64,000 bases of DNA from Altererythrobacter sp. BO-6 (lineage in GTDB: Bacteria > Pseudomonadota > Alphaproteobacteria > Sphingomonadales > Sphingomonadaceae), in assembly GCF_011047315.1 (NCBI RefSeq), contig NZ_CP049259.1, positions 1,860,001 through 1,924,000 on the forward strand, in the 5' to 3' direction. The position numbers and the translations under genes were made by a program. Below are positions 9,476 to 17,798 of the stretch, in pieces. The notes under the pieces were generated by a model that was given only the letters and a program-made list of their open reading frames with translations, was not told the origin of the DNA and did not search any database. Positions within the stretch are counted from its first letter, which is position 1. Each line of letters starts with the position of its first letter.

Positions 9476-9533
9476 ATACAGCGTAAACCGCGGCTTTACC
9501 TGATCTTGACGAGCTGCGGTCTATCAAGTGCGA

Positions 9534-9839
9534 ATGATGTTCGACACGCGACTCACCATTCCCGAACAACAGGCGGGATCGCAGGGCAAGGCGCTGCGGG
9601 CGTTCGGCTGGCACGAGCTGACCGCCCGGATCAACGCTGCGCGCGATTTGCGCCAGGTTCTGCGCGAAGACACATGCCTGCTTACGGCCAGTTTCGGCGA
9701 TGCAGCAGCCGGTTATTTCTCCGGCAGCGGTCAAGGCAAACGGAGCGTTAACCCTGATGCTTTAGGGGCAGGCAAAGCTTGCGATGGCATGGAACCGGGC
9801 AGTCAAGGTGAAGCGGCAACAGGCGACCGAGAGATTTAG
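9534..9839 (+). CDS. small conserved hypothetical protein, translationally linked to sciP
   Basis: A protein of about 101 residues with a helical stretch KALRAFGWHELTARINAARDL. From memory this resembles short proteins found in front of sciP-like genes in sphingomonads. The second half contains SFGDAAAGYFSG and NPDALGAGKA. Start could be GTG 9528, ATG 9534 or ATG 9537; 9534 is given. Its stop codon abuts the ATG of the sciP gene with no gap (TAGATG), implying coupled translation. No known domain is recognised. The context suggests a link to cell-cycle control, but this is inference. Confidence 0.65.
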   Translation: MMFDTRLTIPEQQAGSQGKALRAFGWHELTARINAARDLRQVLREDTCLLTASFGDAAAGYFSGSGQGKRSVNPDALGAGKACDGMEPGSQGEAATGDREI

Positions 9840-10139
9840 ATGATTGAAAACCAGGATATTCGACCAGCACAAGTGATCGGCCCGCTCGGCGAGCCGCTGA
9901 CGATTGCTGACCTGCCTCCGCCGGAAACCAAGCGGTGGGTGGTGCGGCGCAAGGCCGAAGTCGTGGCTGCGGTCAACGGCGGCTTGCTGACGATCGACGA
10001 AGTGCTCGATCGCTACAACCTCACGCTCGAAGAGTTCGCCTCGTGGCAGCGCGCGGTCGACCGTTCGGGCATGCAGGGCCTGCGCGTAACGCGCATCCAG
10101 CACTATCGCGATCTCTACGAACGCCAGCTCAAATACTGA
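9840..10139 (+). CDS. sciP: SciP-type CtrA inhibitor (DUF1153)
   Basis: A 99-residue protein of the DUF1153 family, which in Caulobacter is SciP, a small DNA-binding and CtrA-binding protein that holds down CtrA-dependent transcription in part of the cell cycle. The family core is clear: ETKRWVVRRKAEVVAAV, GLLTIDEVLDRYNL and LEEFASWQRAVDRSGMQGLR, which form the helix-turn-helix. The length matches the family. It follows the small gene without a gap and is closed by a strong terminator 23 bases after its stop. Its function in this organism is inferred from the family. Confidence 0.9.
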   Translation: MIENQDIRPAQVIGPLGEPLTIADLPPPETKRWVVRRKAEVVAAVNGGLLTIDEVLDRYNLTLEEFASWQRAVDRSGMQGLRVTRIQHYRDLYERQLKY

Positions 10140-10161
10140 TTTCGTGCATACGTTCACGCGC

Positions 10162-10201
10162 ACGGCGCGGGAGGTTTCGGCCTTCCGCGCCGTTTTCGTT
10201 T
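10162..10201 (+). terminator. rho-independent terminator after sciP
   Basis: A 13-bp stem (10162-10174 with 10181-10193, one G-T pair) closes a six-base TTTCGG loop and is followed by a T-rich tract. It sits just after the sciP stop. Confidence 0.85.
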
Positions 10202-10282
10202 GAATTCAAATGCCATGCGCCCTTGCGCCAGTAGCCCACAGGGGGCCATAAGGCCCTATTCGAGCAAGAGGAGGAGGCGAAT

Positions 10283-10549
10283 ATGGGTTGGATTATCGCA
10301 TTGATCGTGGGCGGCGTGGCCGGATGGCTGGCCAGCCTGGTGATGAACCGCGATGCCTCGATGGGCATTTTCTGGAACATTGTGGTGGGTTGCGTCGGTT
10401 CGGTGATCGGCAATATGGTTGCAGGGCCACTGCTCGGCATTACCGGAAGCGTGCAGGAATTCTCGCTGACCGGTCTGGTTGTGGCGGTGATCGGCGCGGT
10501 TATCCTGCTGGGCATCGTCAACCTGATCCAGCGCGGACGCGTCCGCTAA
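10283..10549 (+). CDS. GlsB/YeaQ/YmgE family stress-response membrane protein
   Basis: An 88-residue protein with three hydrophobic helices separated by glycine-rich turns, starting MGWIIALIVGGVAGWLAS. This is the transglycosylase-associated (GlsB/YeaQ) family, small inner membrane proteins often induced by stress; the old name does not reflect a proven activity. The ribosome site is unusually strong (GAGGAGG, eight bases before ATG), pointing to high expression. It forms its own unit between two terminators. Confidence 0.9.
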   Translation: MGWIIALIVGGVAGWLASLVMNRDASMGIFWNIVVGCVGSVIGNMVAGPLLGITGSVQEFSLTGLVVAVIGAVILLGIVNLIQRGRVR

Positions 10550-10599
10550 GTACTTATGGCGGGGGCGTTTGCCCCGGTAAATACTTGGAAATATTGTGA

Positions 10600-10628
10600 C
10601 GGAGCGGCAATGGCCGCTCCGTTTTTTA
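10600..10628 (+). terminator. rho-independent terminator after the GlsB-like gene
   Basis: A perfect nine-base-pair stem (10600-10608 with 10613-10621) closes an AATG loop and is followed by six T residues. Confidence 0.9.
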
Positions 10629-10728
10629 TTTGGTTTAGCGGGAACACGGGCCTATGCCCCTCGTCGTAGCAGTATGTCGCTGGTCGAGTGGTGCGTTGCT
10701 GCCCCAAATGTGCCCGCCTAAAGACATC

Positions 10729-10755
10729 TTGCAGCTAGTGAGTTATGGGTATAAC
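10729..10755 (+). promoter_or_regulatory. possible promoter of the RND efflux operon
   Basis: TTGCAG (10729-10734) and TATAAC (10750-10755) resemble sigma-70 -35 and -10 boxes with a short 15-base spacer, ahead of the adaptor gene at 10779. The spacer is shorter than usual, so this is weak. Confidence 0.3.
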
Positions 10756-10778
10756 ACACCCCGCGTAAAGGGAACGCG

Positions 10779-11972
10779 ATGAATTACGAATCCACGATCC
10801 GGTCCGAAGCCTCGGAATCGTTTGATACACGCTTTGACCTCTCTGGCGGAGCGCTGGGCTCAACCCGGCTTAAGTGGCTGTTGTTGGCGGGCCTCCTGTT
10901 CGTGGCGATAATCGGCGCTGCCTATTACTTCCTCACCAATGGCGAAGCGGGGACCGTGGCCGGCGGCGATGATCGTTCGCAGGCGCCGTCCGTAACCGTA
11001 ATCACGCCGGGCCAGGCCTCGGTTGAAGGCATGATCACCGCGTCCGGTTCGCTCGCTGCGCGGCGGGCGATGCCGATCGGCGTCGTTGGCGAAGGCGGCC
11101 GGGTGGTGGCTGTGCTGGTCGAGCAGGGCCAATGGGTCCGCGCAGGCCAGGTGCTCGCGTCGATCGACCGTTCGGTCCAGTCGCAGCAGGCGCGCAGCGC
11201 TGCCGCTCAGATCGATGTCGCAAAAGCCGATGCGAGCCTGGCGCAGGCGAATCTCGACCGTGCGCTGCAACTGGTTGAGCGCGGGTTCATTTCGAAGGCG
11301 GATGTCGATCGCCTGACCGCGACCCGCGATGCGGCACGTGCCCGCGTTGCCGTGGCACAAGCGCAGTACAATGAACTGCTGGCCCGTAACGCCCGGCTCA
11401 ATATCGTGGCCCCGGCGGACGGCCTGTTGCTGGAACGCAATGTCGAACCTGGCCAGACCGTCGGCGCCGGATCGCCGCCGCTGTTCGTCGTCGCCAAGGA
11501 CGGCGCGATCGAGATGCTCGCGCGGCTGGGCGAAGAACAGCTGGCAAGGCTGACCGTGGGCGTCCAGGCCGAAGTGGTCCCGGTCGGCAGCGACAAGCGC
11601 TTTACAGGGCAGGTCTGGCAGATCGAGCCAACCATCGACGCGCAGGACCGGCAGGGCACCGCCCGGATTGCATTGGCCTATGCACCGGAACTGCGCCCGG
11701 GCGGCTTCGCCGGAGCAACGATCAAGACCGGCCAGATCAATGCGCCGATCCTGCCGGAAAGCGCAGTGCTGAGCGATGATGAGGGCAGCTATGTTTATAT
11801 TGTCGACAAGGACAACAAGGCGCAGCGCCGCGGCGTCAAGACCGGCCCGATCACATCCAGTGGCATAACGATCGAATCCGGCTTGGATGGCACCGAGCGG
11901 ATCGTGCTGCGGGCAGGCGGGTTCCTCGCTCCGGGCGAAACGGTCAATCCGGTGCGGGACGGCGAAGAATAG
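10779..11972 (+). CDS. RND efflux periplasmic adaptor (membrane fusion protein)
   Basis: A 397-residue periplasmic adaptor linking an inner-membrane RND pump to an outer-membrane channel. It has a short cytoplasmic lead and one membrane anchor (about residues 30-50). The lipoyl/barrel-sandwich halves (GRVVAVLVEQGQWVRAGQVL and IVAPADGLLLERNVEPG) flank an alpha-hairpin rich in Ala and Gln, followed by beta-barrel and proximal domains. AAAGGG precedes the ATG. The RND pump gene begins 17 bases downstream. No outer-membrane channel gene or regulator lies beside it. Confidence 0.93.
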   Translation: MNYESTIRSEASESFDTRFDLSGGALGSTRLKWLLLAGLLFVAIIGAAYYFLTNGEAGTVAGGDDRSQAPSVTVITPGQASVEGMITASGSLAARRAMPIGVVGEGGRVVAVLVEQGQWVRAGQVLASIDRSVQSQQARSAAAQIDVAKADASLAQANLDRALQLVERGFISKADVDRLTATRDAARARVAVAQAQYNELLARNARLNIVAPADGLLLERNVEPGQTVGAGSPPLFVVAKDGAIEMLARLGEEQLARLTVGVQAEVVPVGSDKRFTGQVWQIEPTIDAQDRQGTARIALAYAPELRPGGFAGATIKTGQINAPILPESAVLSDDEGSYVYIVDKDNKAQRRGVKTGPITSSGITIESGLDGTERIVLRAGGFLAPGETVNPVRDGEE

Positions 11973-11989
11973 GGCGCAGGGAGCCAGCA

Positions 11990-14900
11990 GTGAATTTTCG
12001 TAATCTGTCCGCTTGGTCGATCCGCAACCCGGTGATCCCGCTTGTCATGTTCACGGCTCTGCTGTTCGCAGGCCTGTTCAGCTTTCTGCGGATGGATGTG
12101 GTCAACAATCCGGACGTCGATTTTCCGGCAGTCAATGTCACCATTTCGCAGCCGGGCGCGGCGCCGACCGAAATCGAAAACCAGATCACGCAGCAGGTTG
12201 AATCCGCCATTCGCTCGCTCAATGGCGTTCGAAATATCAGTTCGACCGCGCGCGAAGGTTCGTCGAATACCTTCGTCGAGTTCGAAATCGGCATCGATCC
12301 CAATGTCGCGGTGGCCGATGTCAAGAACGCGGTCGATACGGTCAGGGGCAGCTTGCCCGACGGGATCCTTGAGCCGCGCGTAAGCCGGGTCGATATCGCC
12401 GGCGGCGGCTTCCTGGGCATCTTTGCGGTCCAGGCCAATGACATGACGATCGAACAGCTCAGCTGGTTCATCGACGACACCATCGCCAAGCGCATGCTGG
12501 CGATCGAAGGCATGGCCGAAGTCGACCGTTTCGGCGGGGTCGACCGCGAGATCGAAGTGCTGCTCGATCCGGTCAAGATGCAGTCGCTTGGAGTCACCGC
12601 GGGCCAGATCAATGCGGTGCTGCGCCAGTCGAATCTCGACGCCGGTGGCGGCATGGCCGAAGTTGGCGGCACGCGCCAGTCGGTACGCGTGCTGGGCAAC
12701 AATGAAACCGCGTTCGAGCTGTCGCAGCGCCAGATCCAGCTGGGCGGCGGGCGCACCATCCGGCTGGCCGATGTCGCGCTGGTTCGCGACGGCTATAGCG
12801 AGCAAACGTCAAAGGCGATCCTCAACGGCAGCGAAGTGGTCAACTTCCGGCTCAGCCGCGCCAAGGGTGCATCCGACGTCGCGGTCTTCACCGAAGCGAA
12901 GGAAGTGCTCGAACAGATCGAGGCGGAAAACCCCAACGTCAAATTCATGCCGCTGTTCAACACCGTCAGGTACACCGAGGATCAGTACCAGAGTTCGATC
13001 CGCGCGATGGTGGAGGGCGCGATCCTGGCGGTTGTGGTGGTGTTCTTCTTCCTGCGTGACTGGCGCGCCACAATGATCTCGGCGATTGCCATTCCGCTGT
13101 CGGCGATCCCCACCTTCTGGTTCATGGACCTTCTGGGGTTCAACCTCAATTTCCTGTCGCTGCTGGCGCTGGGCCTTGTTGCAGGCGTGCTGGTCGATGA
13201 CGCGATCGTGGAGATCGAGAATATCGTCCGCCACATGCGGATGGGCAAATCGGCCTATCAGGCCTCGATCGACGCTGCCGACGAGATCGGGCTGGCGGTG
13301 GTTTCGACCAGCTTCTGTATCGTTGCCGTGTTCCTGCCGGTTGGCCTGATGCCGGGCGTGACCGGGCAGTTCTTCAAGAATTTCGGTCTGACTGTGGTCG
13401 CTGCAGTGCTGATGAGCCTTGCTGTGGCGCGCATGATCACGCCGATGATGGCGGCCTATTTCCTGAAGGCAAAGGGCCACGCCACGCATGGCGAAGGCAA
13501 GTGGATGGACCGCTATATGAAGGTCCTCGCCTTTTCGCTCGACCGCGGCAAACTCCATGCGCGGCGCGAAGGCCTGCCCGGCCCGCGCCATCGCGCGCTT
13601 TATGTGATTTCTTTCATCCTGGTTGTTTTGCTGGCCATTGCACTGCCAGGGGCTGCTGTCTTCGCATCGTGGAACGCGCTCTCCGAGCTCGCCATACCGG
13701 CCACGGTGATCAAGGGGATCGGGATCGACAACACGCAAGGCGTGGGCTTCGCGCTGGTGCGTATCCTCCTGGTTGTGGAGCTTGCGCTGGTCACCGCGCT
13801 GGGGTTCGGACTTGTTCTGGCGCTGCTGCGCGGGTTGCGGTTTGTCACCGGGCTGCTCGGCTCGGGCATTGCCGCAAGCTGGCAATGGCTCGAAGCGCGC
13901 TTCTACGACCACCGCGTGTGGATGCTGGGCATTGGCTATTTCGCGTTCCTGCTCACGATCTTGCTGTTCACCAGCCTGCCGTTCCAGTTCGATCCCGAGA
14001 TCGACAATGACAACAGCCAGGTCGAAATCGAGATGGTGCCGGGCACCACGCTCGCGACGACGCAGCGCGTGGCCAATGAAGTTGCCGAAATTCTCGAGGC
14101 ACAGCCCGAAGTGGCGCGTGCACTGCAAGTCGTGCGCGAAGGCAGCGCCACGATCTTCATGACGCTGGCCGACGAACGCGAGAAGAAGTCGTTCCAGTTC
14201 GAACGCGATCTGGGCCCGCAGCTGGCGCAATATCCCGATGCGCGGGTGCGTTTCCGTTCGCAGCAGGGCCCTGGCGGCGGAGGCAGCGGGCGCGACCTCA
14301 CCGTGATGCTGGCCGGATCCGATCCGGTGCTGCTGAACCAGACGGCGAACAAGGTGGTCGAGGAGATGAAGGGCCTCGACATGATCGTTGCCCCGCGCAT
14401 TTCCGCTGACATCAGCCGGCCGGAACTGATCATCCGGCCGCGCCCCGATCTCGCCGCAGAGCTGGGTGTGACCACGGCGGCACTGAGCCAGGCGATCCGC
14501 ATCGCCACCATGGGCGAAATCGAACAGAACACGGCCAAGTTCTCGCTGTCTGACCGGCAGATCCCGATCAAGGTGAAGATGCCTGCCGAGTCGCGGCAGG
14601 ACCTGTCGACCATCGCCAACCTGCCGGTGCCGATTGCGACCGGCGGCTCGATCCCGCTCGGCCAGGTGGCCGATATCAGCTTTGGCGCAGGCCCGACCAC
14701 GATCCAGCGCTATAACCAGAACCGGCGCGTGTTTATCGGCGCCGATCTTGCGCCAAACGTGCTGCGCGGCAATGCCATGACGGCAATCGACCAACTGCCG
14801 ACGCTCACCAATTTGCCGCAAGGCGTGATTCGCGATGCGGTGGGCGCGGACGAATTGCAGAAGGAACTGCAGGAGAACTTCAGCGCGGCGCTGGTGTCCG

Positions 14901-15460
14901 GCATCCTGCTGGTGTTCGCTGTGCTGGTGCTGCTCTACAAGCGGTTGATGAGCCCGCTGGTCAATATGACCTCGCTCGCGCTGGCCCCGCTTGGCGGCGT
15001 GTTCCTGGTCTGGCTGGTGGGCCAGCCCAATTCTATGCCGGTGCTGATGGGCGTGCTGCTGCTGCTCGGCATCGTCTCGAAAAACTCGATCCTGCTGATC
15101 GATTTCGCGATCGAGGAAATGGAAACCGGGCGGCGCAAGTTTGATTCCATCATGGAGGCGGGCCACAAGCGCGCGCAGCCGATCGTGATGACGACCGTGG
15201 CGATGACCGCGGGGATGGTGCCGACCGCCGTTTCGATCTCGGGCGATGGCGCATGGCGCCAGCCGATGGGCGTGGTGGTGATCGGCGGCCTGATCCTCTC
15301 GACCTTGCTCACGCTGCTGATCGTGCCGGCCGGGTTCAGCCTGGCTGACGGCGCGGAAAAGCGGATCGGGCCGTGGCTGCGCAACCGGTTGCTGACCTAC
15401 AAGCCGGGTGACGAGCACAGCGGACGCGGCGCCAAGCCCGAGGCAACTCCGGCTGAGTAA
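11990..15460 (+). CDS. RND efflux transporter, inner-membrane permease, with an extra two-helix insertion
   Basis: A proton-driven RND pump of the hydrophobe/amphiphile type, 1156 residues against a usual 1020-1060. It starts with GTG at 11990 behind GCAGGGAG, giving the family N-terminus MNFRNLSAWSIRNPVIPL. The proton-relay pair is visible in VAGVLVDDAIVEIEN (TM4), and the second-half signature LGIVSKNSILLIDFAIEE is intact. About 110 residues between TM6 and TM7 (roughly residues 513-640) are extra and hold two further hydrophobic helices. The pump forms an operon with the adaptor upstream. Substrate unknown. Confidence 0.93.
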   Translation: MNFRNLSAWSIRNPVIPLVMFTALLFAGLFSFLRMDVVNNPDVDFPAVNVTISQPGAAPTEIENQITQQVESAIRSLNGVRNISSTAREGSSNTFVEFEIGIDPNVAVADVKNAVDTVRGSLPDGILEPRVSRVDIAGGGFLGIFAVQANDMTIEQLSWFIDDTIAKRMLAIEGMAEVDRFGGVDREIEVLLDPVKMQSLGVTAGQINAVLRQSNLDAGGGMAEVGGTRQSVRVLGNNETAFELSQRQIQLGGGRTIRLADVALVRDGYSEQTSKAILNGSEVVNFRLSRAKGASDVAVFTEAKEVLEQIEAENPNVKFMPLFNTVRYTEDQYQSSIRAMVEGAILAVVVVFFFLRDWRATMISAIAIPLSAIPTFWFMDLLGFNLNFLSLLALGLVAGVLVDDAIVEIENIVRHMRMGKSAYQASIDAADEIGLAVVSTSFCIVAVFLPVGLMPGVTGQFFKNFGLTVVAAVLMSLAVARMITPMMAAYFLKAKGHATHGEGKWMDRYMKVLAFSLDRGKLHARREGLPGPRHRALYVISFILVVLLAIALPGAAVFASWNALSELAIPATVIKGIGIDNTQGVGFALVRILLVVELALVTALGFGLVLALLRGLRFVTGLLGSGIAASWQWLEARFYDHRVWMLGIGYFAFLLTILLFTSLPFQFDPEIDNDNSQVEIEMVPGTTLATTQRVANEVAEILEAQPEVARALQVVREGSATIFMTLADEREKKSFQFERDLGPQLAQYPDARVRFRSQQGPGGGGSGRDLTVMLAGSDPVLLNQTANKVVEEMKGLDMIVAPRISADISRPELIIRPRPDLAAELGVTTAALSQAIRIATMGEIEQNTAKFSLSDRQIPIKVKMPAESRQDLSTIANLPVPIATGGSIPLGQVADISFGAGPTTIQRYNQNRRVFIGADLAPNVLRGNAMTAIDQLPTLTNLPQGVIRDAVGADELQKELQENFSAALVSGILLVFAVLVLLYKRLMSPLVNMTSLALAPLGGVFLVWLVGQPNSMPVLMGVLLLLGIVSKNSILLIDFAIEEMETGRRKFDSIMEAGHKRAQPIVMTTVAMTAGMVPTAVSISGDGAWRQPMGVVVIGGLILSTLLTLLIVPAGFSLADGAEKRIGPWLRNRLLTYKPGDEHSGRGAKPEATPAE

Positions 15461-15490
15461 TTTCGCGAGCTTTGTGCTAGGTCGCTGATC

Positions 15491-16783
15491 ATGGCGAACG
15501 GGGCAAGCGTACCTTACCGATTTGGCGGCGAGCCGCTGACCGCTGACCGTGCCCGCCGCATGCGCTGGACCGCCACTGGCCTGCTCGCGGCGATGGCGGT
15601 GCTTTTCTTCACCACCCACGGCTTGCTCGGCACTCATCCTGCATGGGGCTATGTCAACGCCTTTGCCGAAGCGGCGATGGTGGGCGGGCTGGCAGACTGG
15701 TTCGCGGTGACCGCGCTGTTCCGCCACCCGCTGGGCCTGCCGATCCCGCACACCGCGATCATTCCCGAAAACAAGGACCGCATTGCCGACACCATGGCGC
15801 AGTTCTTGCGCGAGAATTTCCTCACTCCCGCCGTTGTCGCGCGGCGCATGGCGGGCATGAACGTGGCGCGCGCGGTGGGCGAATTCCTGACCGATCCGCC
15901 GCGCACGCCCAGCGACAGCGACGGCGCCTCGCGCCTTACCGGCGGCGTGTCCGAACTGCTCGCCGAAGTGCTCGAATCGCTTGATCCGGACCGGCTCGGC
16001 AACCAGGTGCGCACCGGATTGGGCAACCAGTTCGCCAAGATCGATGTCTCGCCGCTCGCCGGGCGCATGCTCGAAGGCGCGATCGCGGACGGGCGCCATA
16101 TGCCGCTGATGGATGGTTTCATCCGCTGGGCCGGGCTTACGCTGGAAGACAATGAAGCCACGGTGCGCGACATCATCGAATCCCGCGCCAATGCGGTGAT
16201 GCGCTGGACCGGCCTCGACGAACGCATCTCCAGCTCGGTGCTGGACGGGCTCTACAAATTGCTGGCCGAAGTGCTGGTCGATCCCGAACATCCGATCCGC
16301 AGCAAGATCGAGGAAGGCCTTGAAAAGCTCGCGCATGATCTGCAGCACGATCCGGCTACGCGTGAACGCGTCGAGAGCATGAAGCGCGACCTGATCGAGA
16401 ATCCGGCGGTGGCGGAATGGTGGATGGGCGTGTGGGAGCGGATTCGCCGCTCGCTGATCCGCCGGGCGCGCGATCCCGAAAACGCGCTGGGCGGCGAGAT
16501 GCGCAAGATCCTGGTGGAGATGGGCCGCGCCCTGCAGCAGGACGTGCGGCTGCAGATGCAGATCAACCGGCTCGCGCGCCGCACCATGGTGGGCGTGGCC
16601 ACCCGCTATGGCGGGCAGATCGTCCAGCTGGTGTCAGAAACGGTCAAGCGCTGGGACGCGGTGACGATTACCGGGCGGATTGAAAGCGCGGTAGGCCGCG
16701 ACCTGCAGTTCATCCGCATCAACGGCACGATCGTGGGCGGGCTGGTGGGAATGACGCTGCACGCGATCACGGGGTTGATGTGA
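15491..16783 (+). CDS. DUF445 family membrane-associated protein
   Basis: A 430-residue protein with the DUF445 (YjiN-like) layout: an N-terminal membrane helix (about residues 24-40), the conserved block GGLADWFAVTALFRHPLGLPIPHTAIIP directly after it, a long helical middle, and a second hydrophobic segment at the very C-terminus (INGTIVGGLVGMTLHAI). The family function is unknown. It follows the RND pump by 30 bases on the same strand and may be co-transcribed. A weak Shine-Dalgarno-like sequence precedes the ATG. Confidence 0.9.
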   Translation: MANGASVPYRFGGEPLTADRARRMRWTATGLLAAMAVLFFTTHGLLGTHPAWGYVNAFAEAAMVGGLADWFAVTALFRHPLGLPIPHTAIIPENKDRIADTMAQFLRENFLTPAVVARRMAGMNVARAVGEFLTDPPRTPSDSDGASRLTGGVSELLAEVLESLDPDRLGNQVRTGLGNQFAKIDVSPLAGRMLEGAIADGRHMPLMDGFIRWAGLTLEDNEATVRDIIESRANAVMRWTGLDERISSSVLDGLYKLLAEVLVDPEHPIRSKIEEGLEKLAHDLQHDPATRERVESMKRDLIENPAVAEWWMGVWERIRRSLIRRARDPENALGGEMRKILVEMGRALQQDVRLQMQINRLARRTMVGVATRYGGQIVQLVSETVKRWDAVTITGRIESAVGRDLQFIRINGTIVGGLVGMTLHAITGLM

Positions 16784-16802
16784 GGGCGAAGGCTGTGACT
16801 TG

Positions 16803-17729
16803 CTAGGGCGAGGCCCTATACGACATGGTCGTTGTTAGGAATGATTTCATTGGGACGCCGTTGATGTCGAGGGCAGGTTCGAATTTCGCACGCTTCATCT
16901 CCTTGCAGGCAGGTGACGTTAAGGACTCCGCTACAGTCAGCCCTTCAATATGACATTCTGCGAGCCCGCCCGCCTCATCGACAATGACGAAAACGCCAAA
17001 GATGCCGCTCTCTCTGCCGCGGGACGGGCCTCTAACATAGCTGCGCTGCAATCTCTGAGCGATTTCGAAGATGTTGGTCCAGCGGACTTCGCGCGAAAAT
17101 TCTCGGTGCTTGTCAATGTCGATCCCCTTCGACGCGGCAAGGTCCTCGATGCATTTGTTTAGCGCTTCGAACGGCTTAGCCAGATTTCCCGTCTGAAATA
17201 GAACCACTTGCTTTCCTTGCGAAAAAGTTACGCCATCGACCTGTAGCGCTAGATCAATGTCGATAGAGGGAAACCTCAGGGGTAGCGTATCAGTTCTGTT
17301 CGCCTCCATGCTTCTTGCTTGGCTTGCGCTTTTGGCGATTGCATCCTTTGCAGCTTCCAGAGTTGTAGCTGAATATACAAGTGCTGGTCCGAAGCCTGAA
17401 TAGTCGCCAAGTAGCGGGGCTCTGTCCTTTTCCACAATGTTGCCAAAACGGTGCTGGATACCTCGGCTAGGTGTGAATCCCTTGAAGCTTGAGCCTGCCG
17501 CAATCAGTCCGAAGCGGGGAGTAGGTCCGACCTGGCTAAACAGAAGGATGTGTTTCGCATTACCCACGTCGAACTCGCGGGCAAGAGTGCATTTCTGATC
17601 GGCATAGTCGACATGCCAGGGGCTACTGGGTTTCAGAATGACCGCATTGTCAGTACCAGTTTCGGCGGATGCTGGCGAATTTATCGCGCAAGCGGCAAGG
17701 GCAACGACAAGCGGGATAAGGCGACCCAT
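16803..17729 (-). CDS. secreted hypothetical protein with a TonB C-terminal-like end; lower GC than neighbours
   Basis: A 308-residue protein with a signal peptide (about residues 1-22, cleavage near SPASAETG). The C-terminal 80 residues (GIFGVFVIVDEAGGLAECHI ... CKEMKRAKFEPALDINGVPM) look like the TonB C-terminal/periplasmic fold: a conserved Cys before KRAKFEPA and a final beta strand. The rest is not recognised. Hand counting of two stretches gives about 52-54% GC against roughly 63-65% around it. It is also richer in Lys, Ser and Asn codons, suggesting later arrival or weak selection. It is monocistronic behind the etf terminator. Confidence 0.75.
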   Translation of the reverse strand: MGRLIPLVVALAACAINSPASAETGTDNAVILKPSSPWHVDYADQKCTLAREFDVGNAKHILLFSQVGPTPRFGLIAAGSSFKGFTPSRGIQHRFGNIVEKDRAPLLGDYSGFGPALVYSATTLEAAKDAIAKSASQARSMEANRTDTLPLRFPSIDIDLALQVDGVTFSQGKQVVLFQTGNLAKPFEALNKCIEDLAASKGIDIDKHREFSREVRWTNIFEIAQRLQRSYVRGPSRGRESGIFGVFVIVDEAGGLAECHIEGLTVAESLTSPACKEMKRAKFEPALDINGVPMKSFLTTTMSYRASP

Positions 17730-17770
17730 AAAACAAAACCTCCGACAGGCACGATAGCCCGCCGGAGGTT
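17730..17770 (-). terminator. terminator of the etfBA operon
   Basis: On the minus strand AACCTCCG (17763-17770) pairs with CGGAGGTT (17737-17744) across an 18-base loop and is followed by TTGTTTT. It lies between etfA and the lower-GC gene. Confidence 0.6.
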
Positions 17771-17798
17771 GTGATCAAGCTTCAGAAATCCTGTAGCT

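Noticed and set aside
9745..9765. Possible CtrA box (TTAA ... TTTA) just upstream of sciP
   Set aside because: The spacing is nine bases and the second half is not TTAA; it also lies inside the coding sequence of the small gene. It does not meet the TTAA-N7-TTAA pattern.
12809..16348. A 1179-codon open frame on the minus strand across the RND pump and DUF445 genes
   Set aside because: It is antisense to two strongly supported genes, is rich in His, Arg, Gln and Asp in a pattern typical of reverse-complement reading of high-GC genes, and has no domain.
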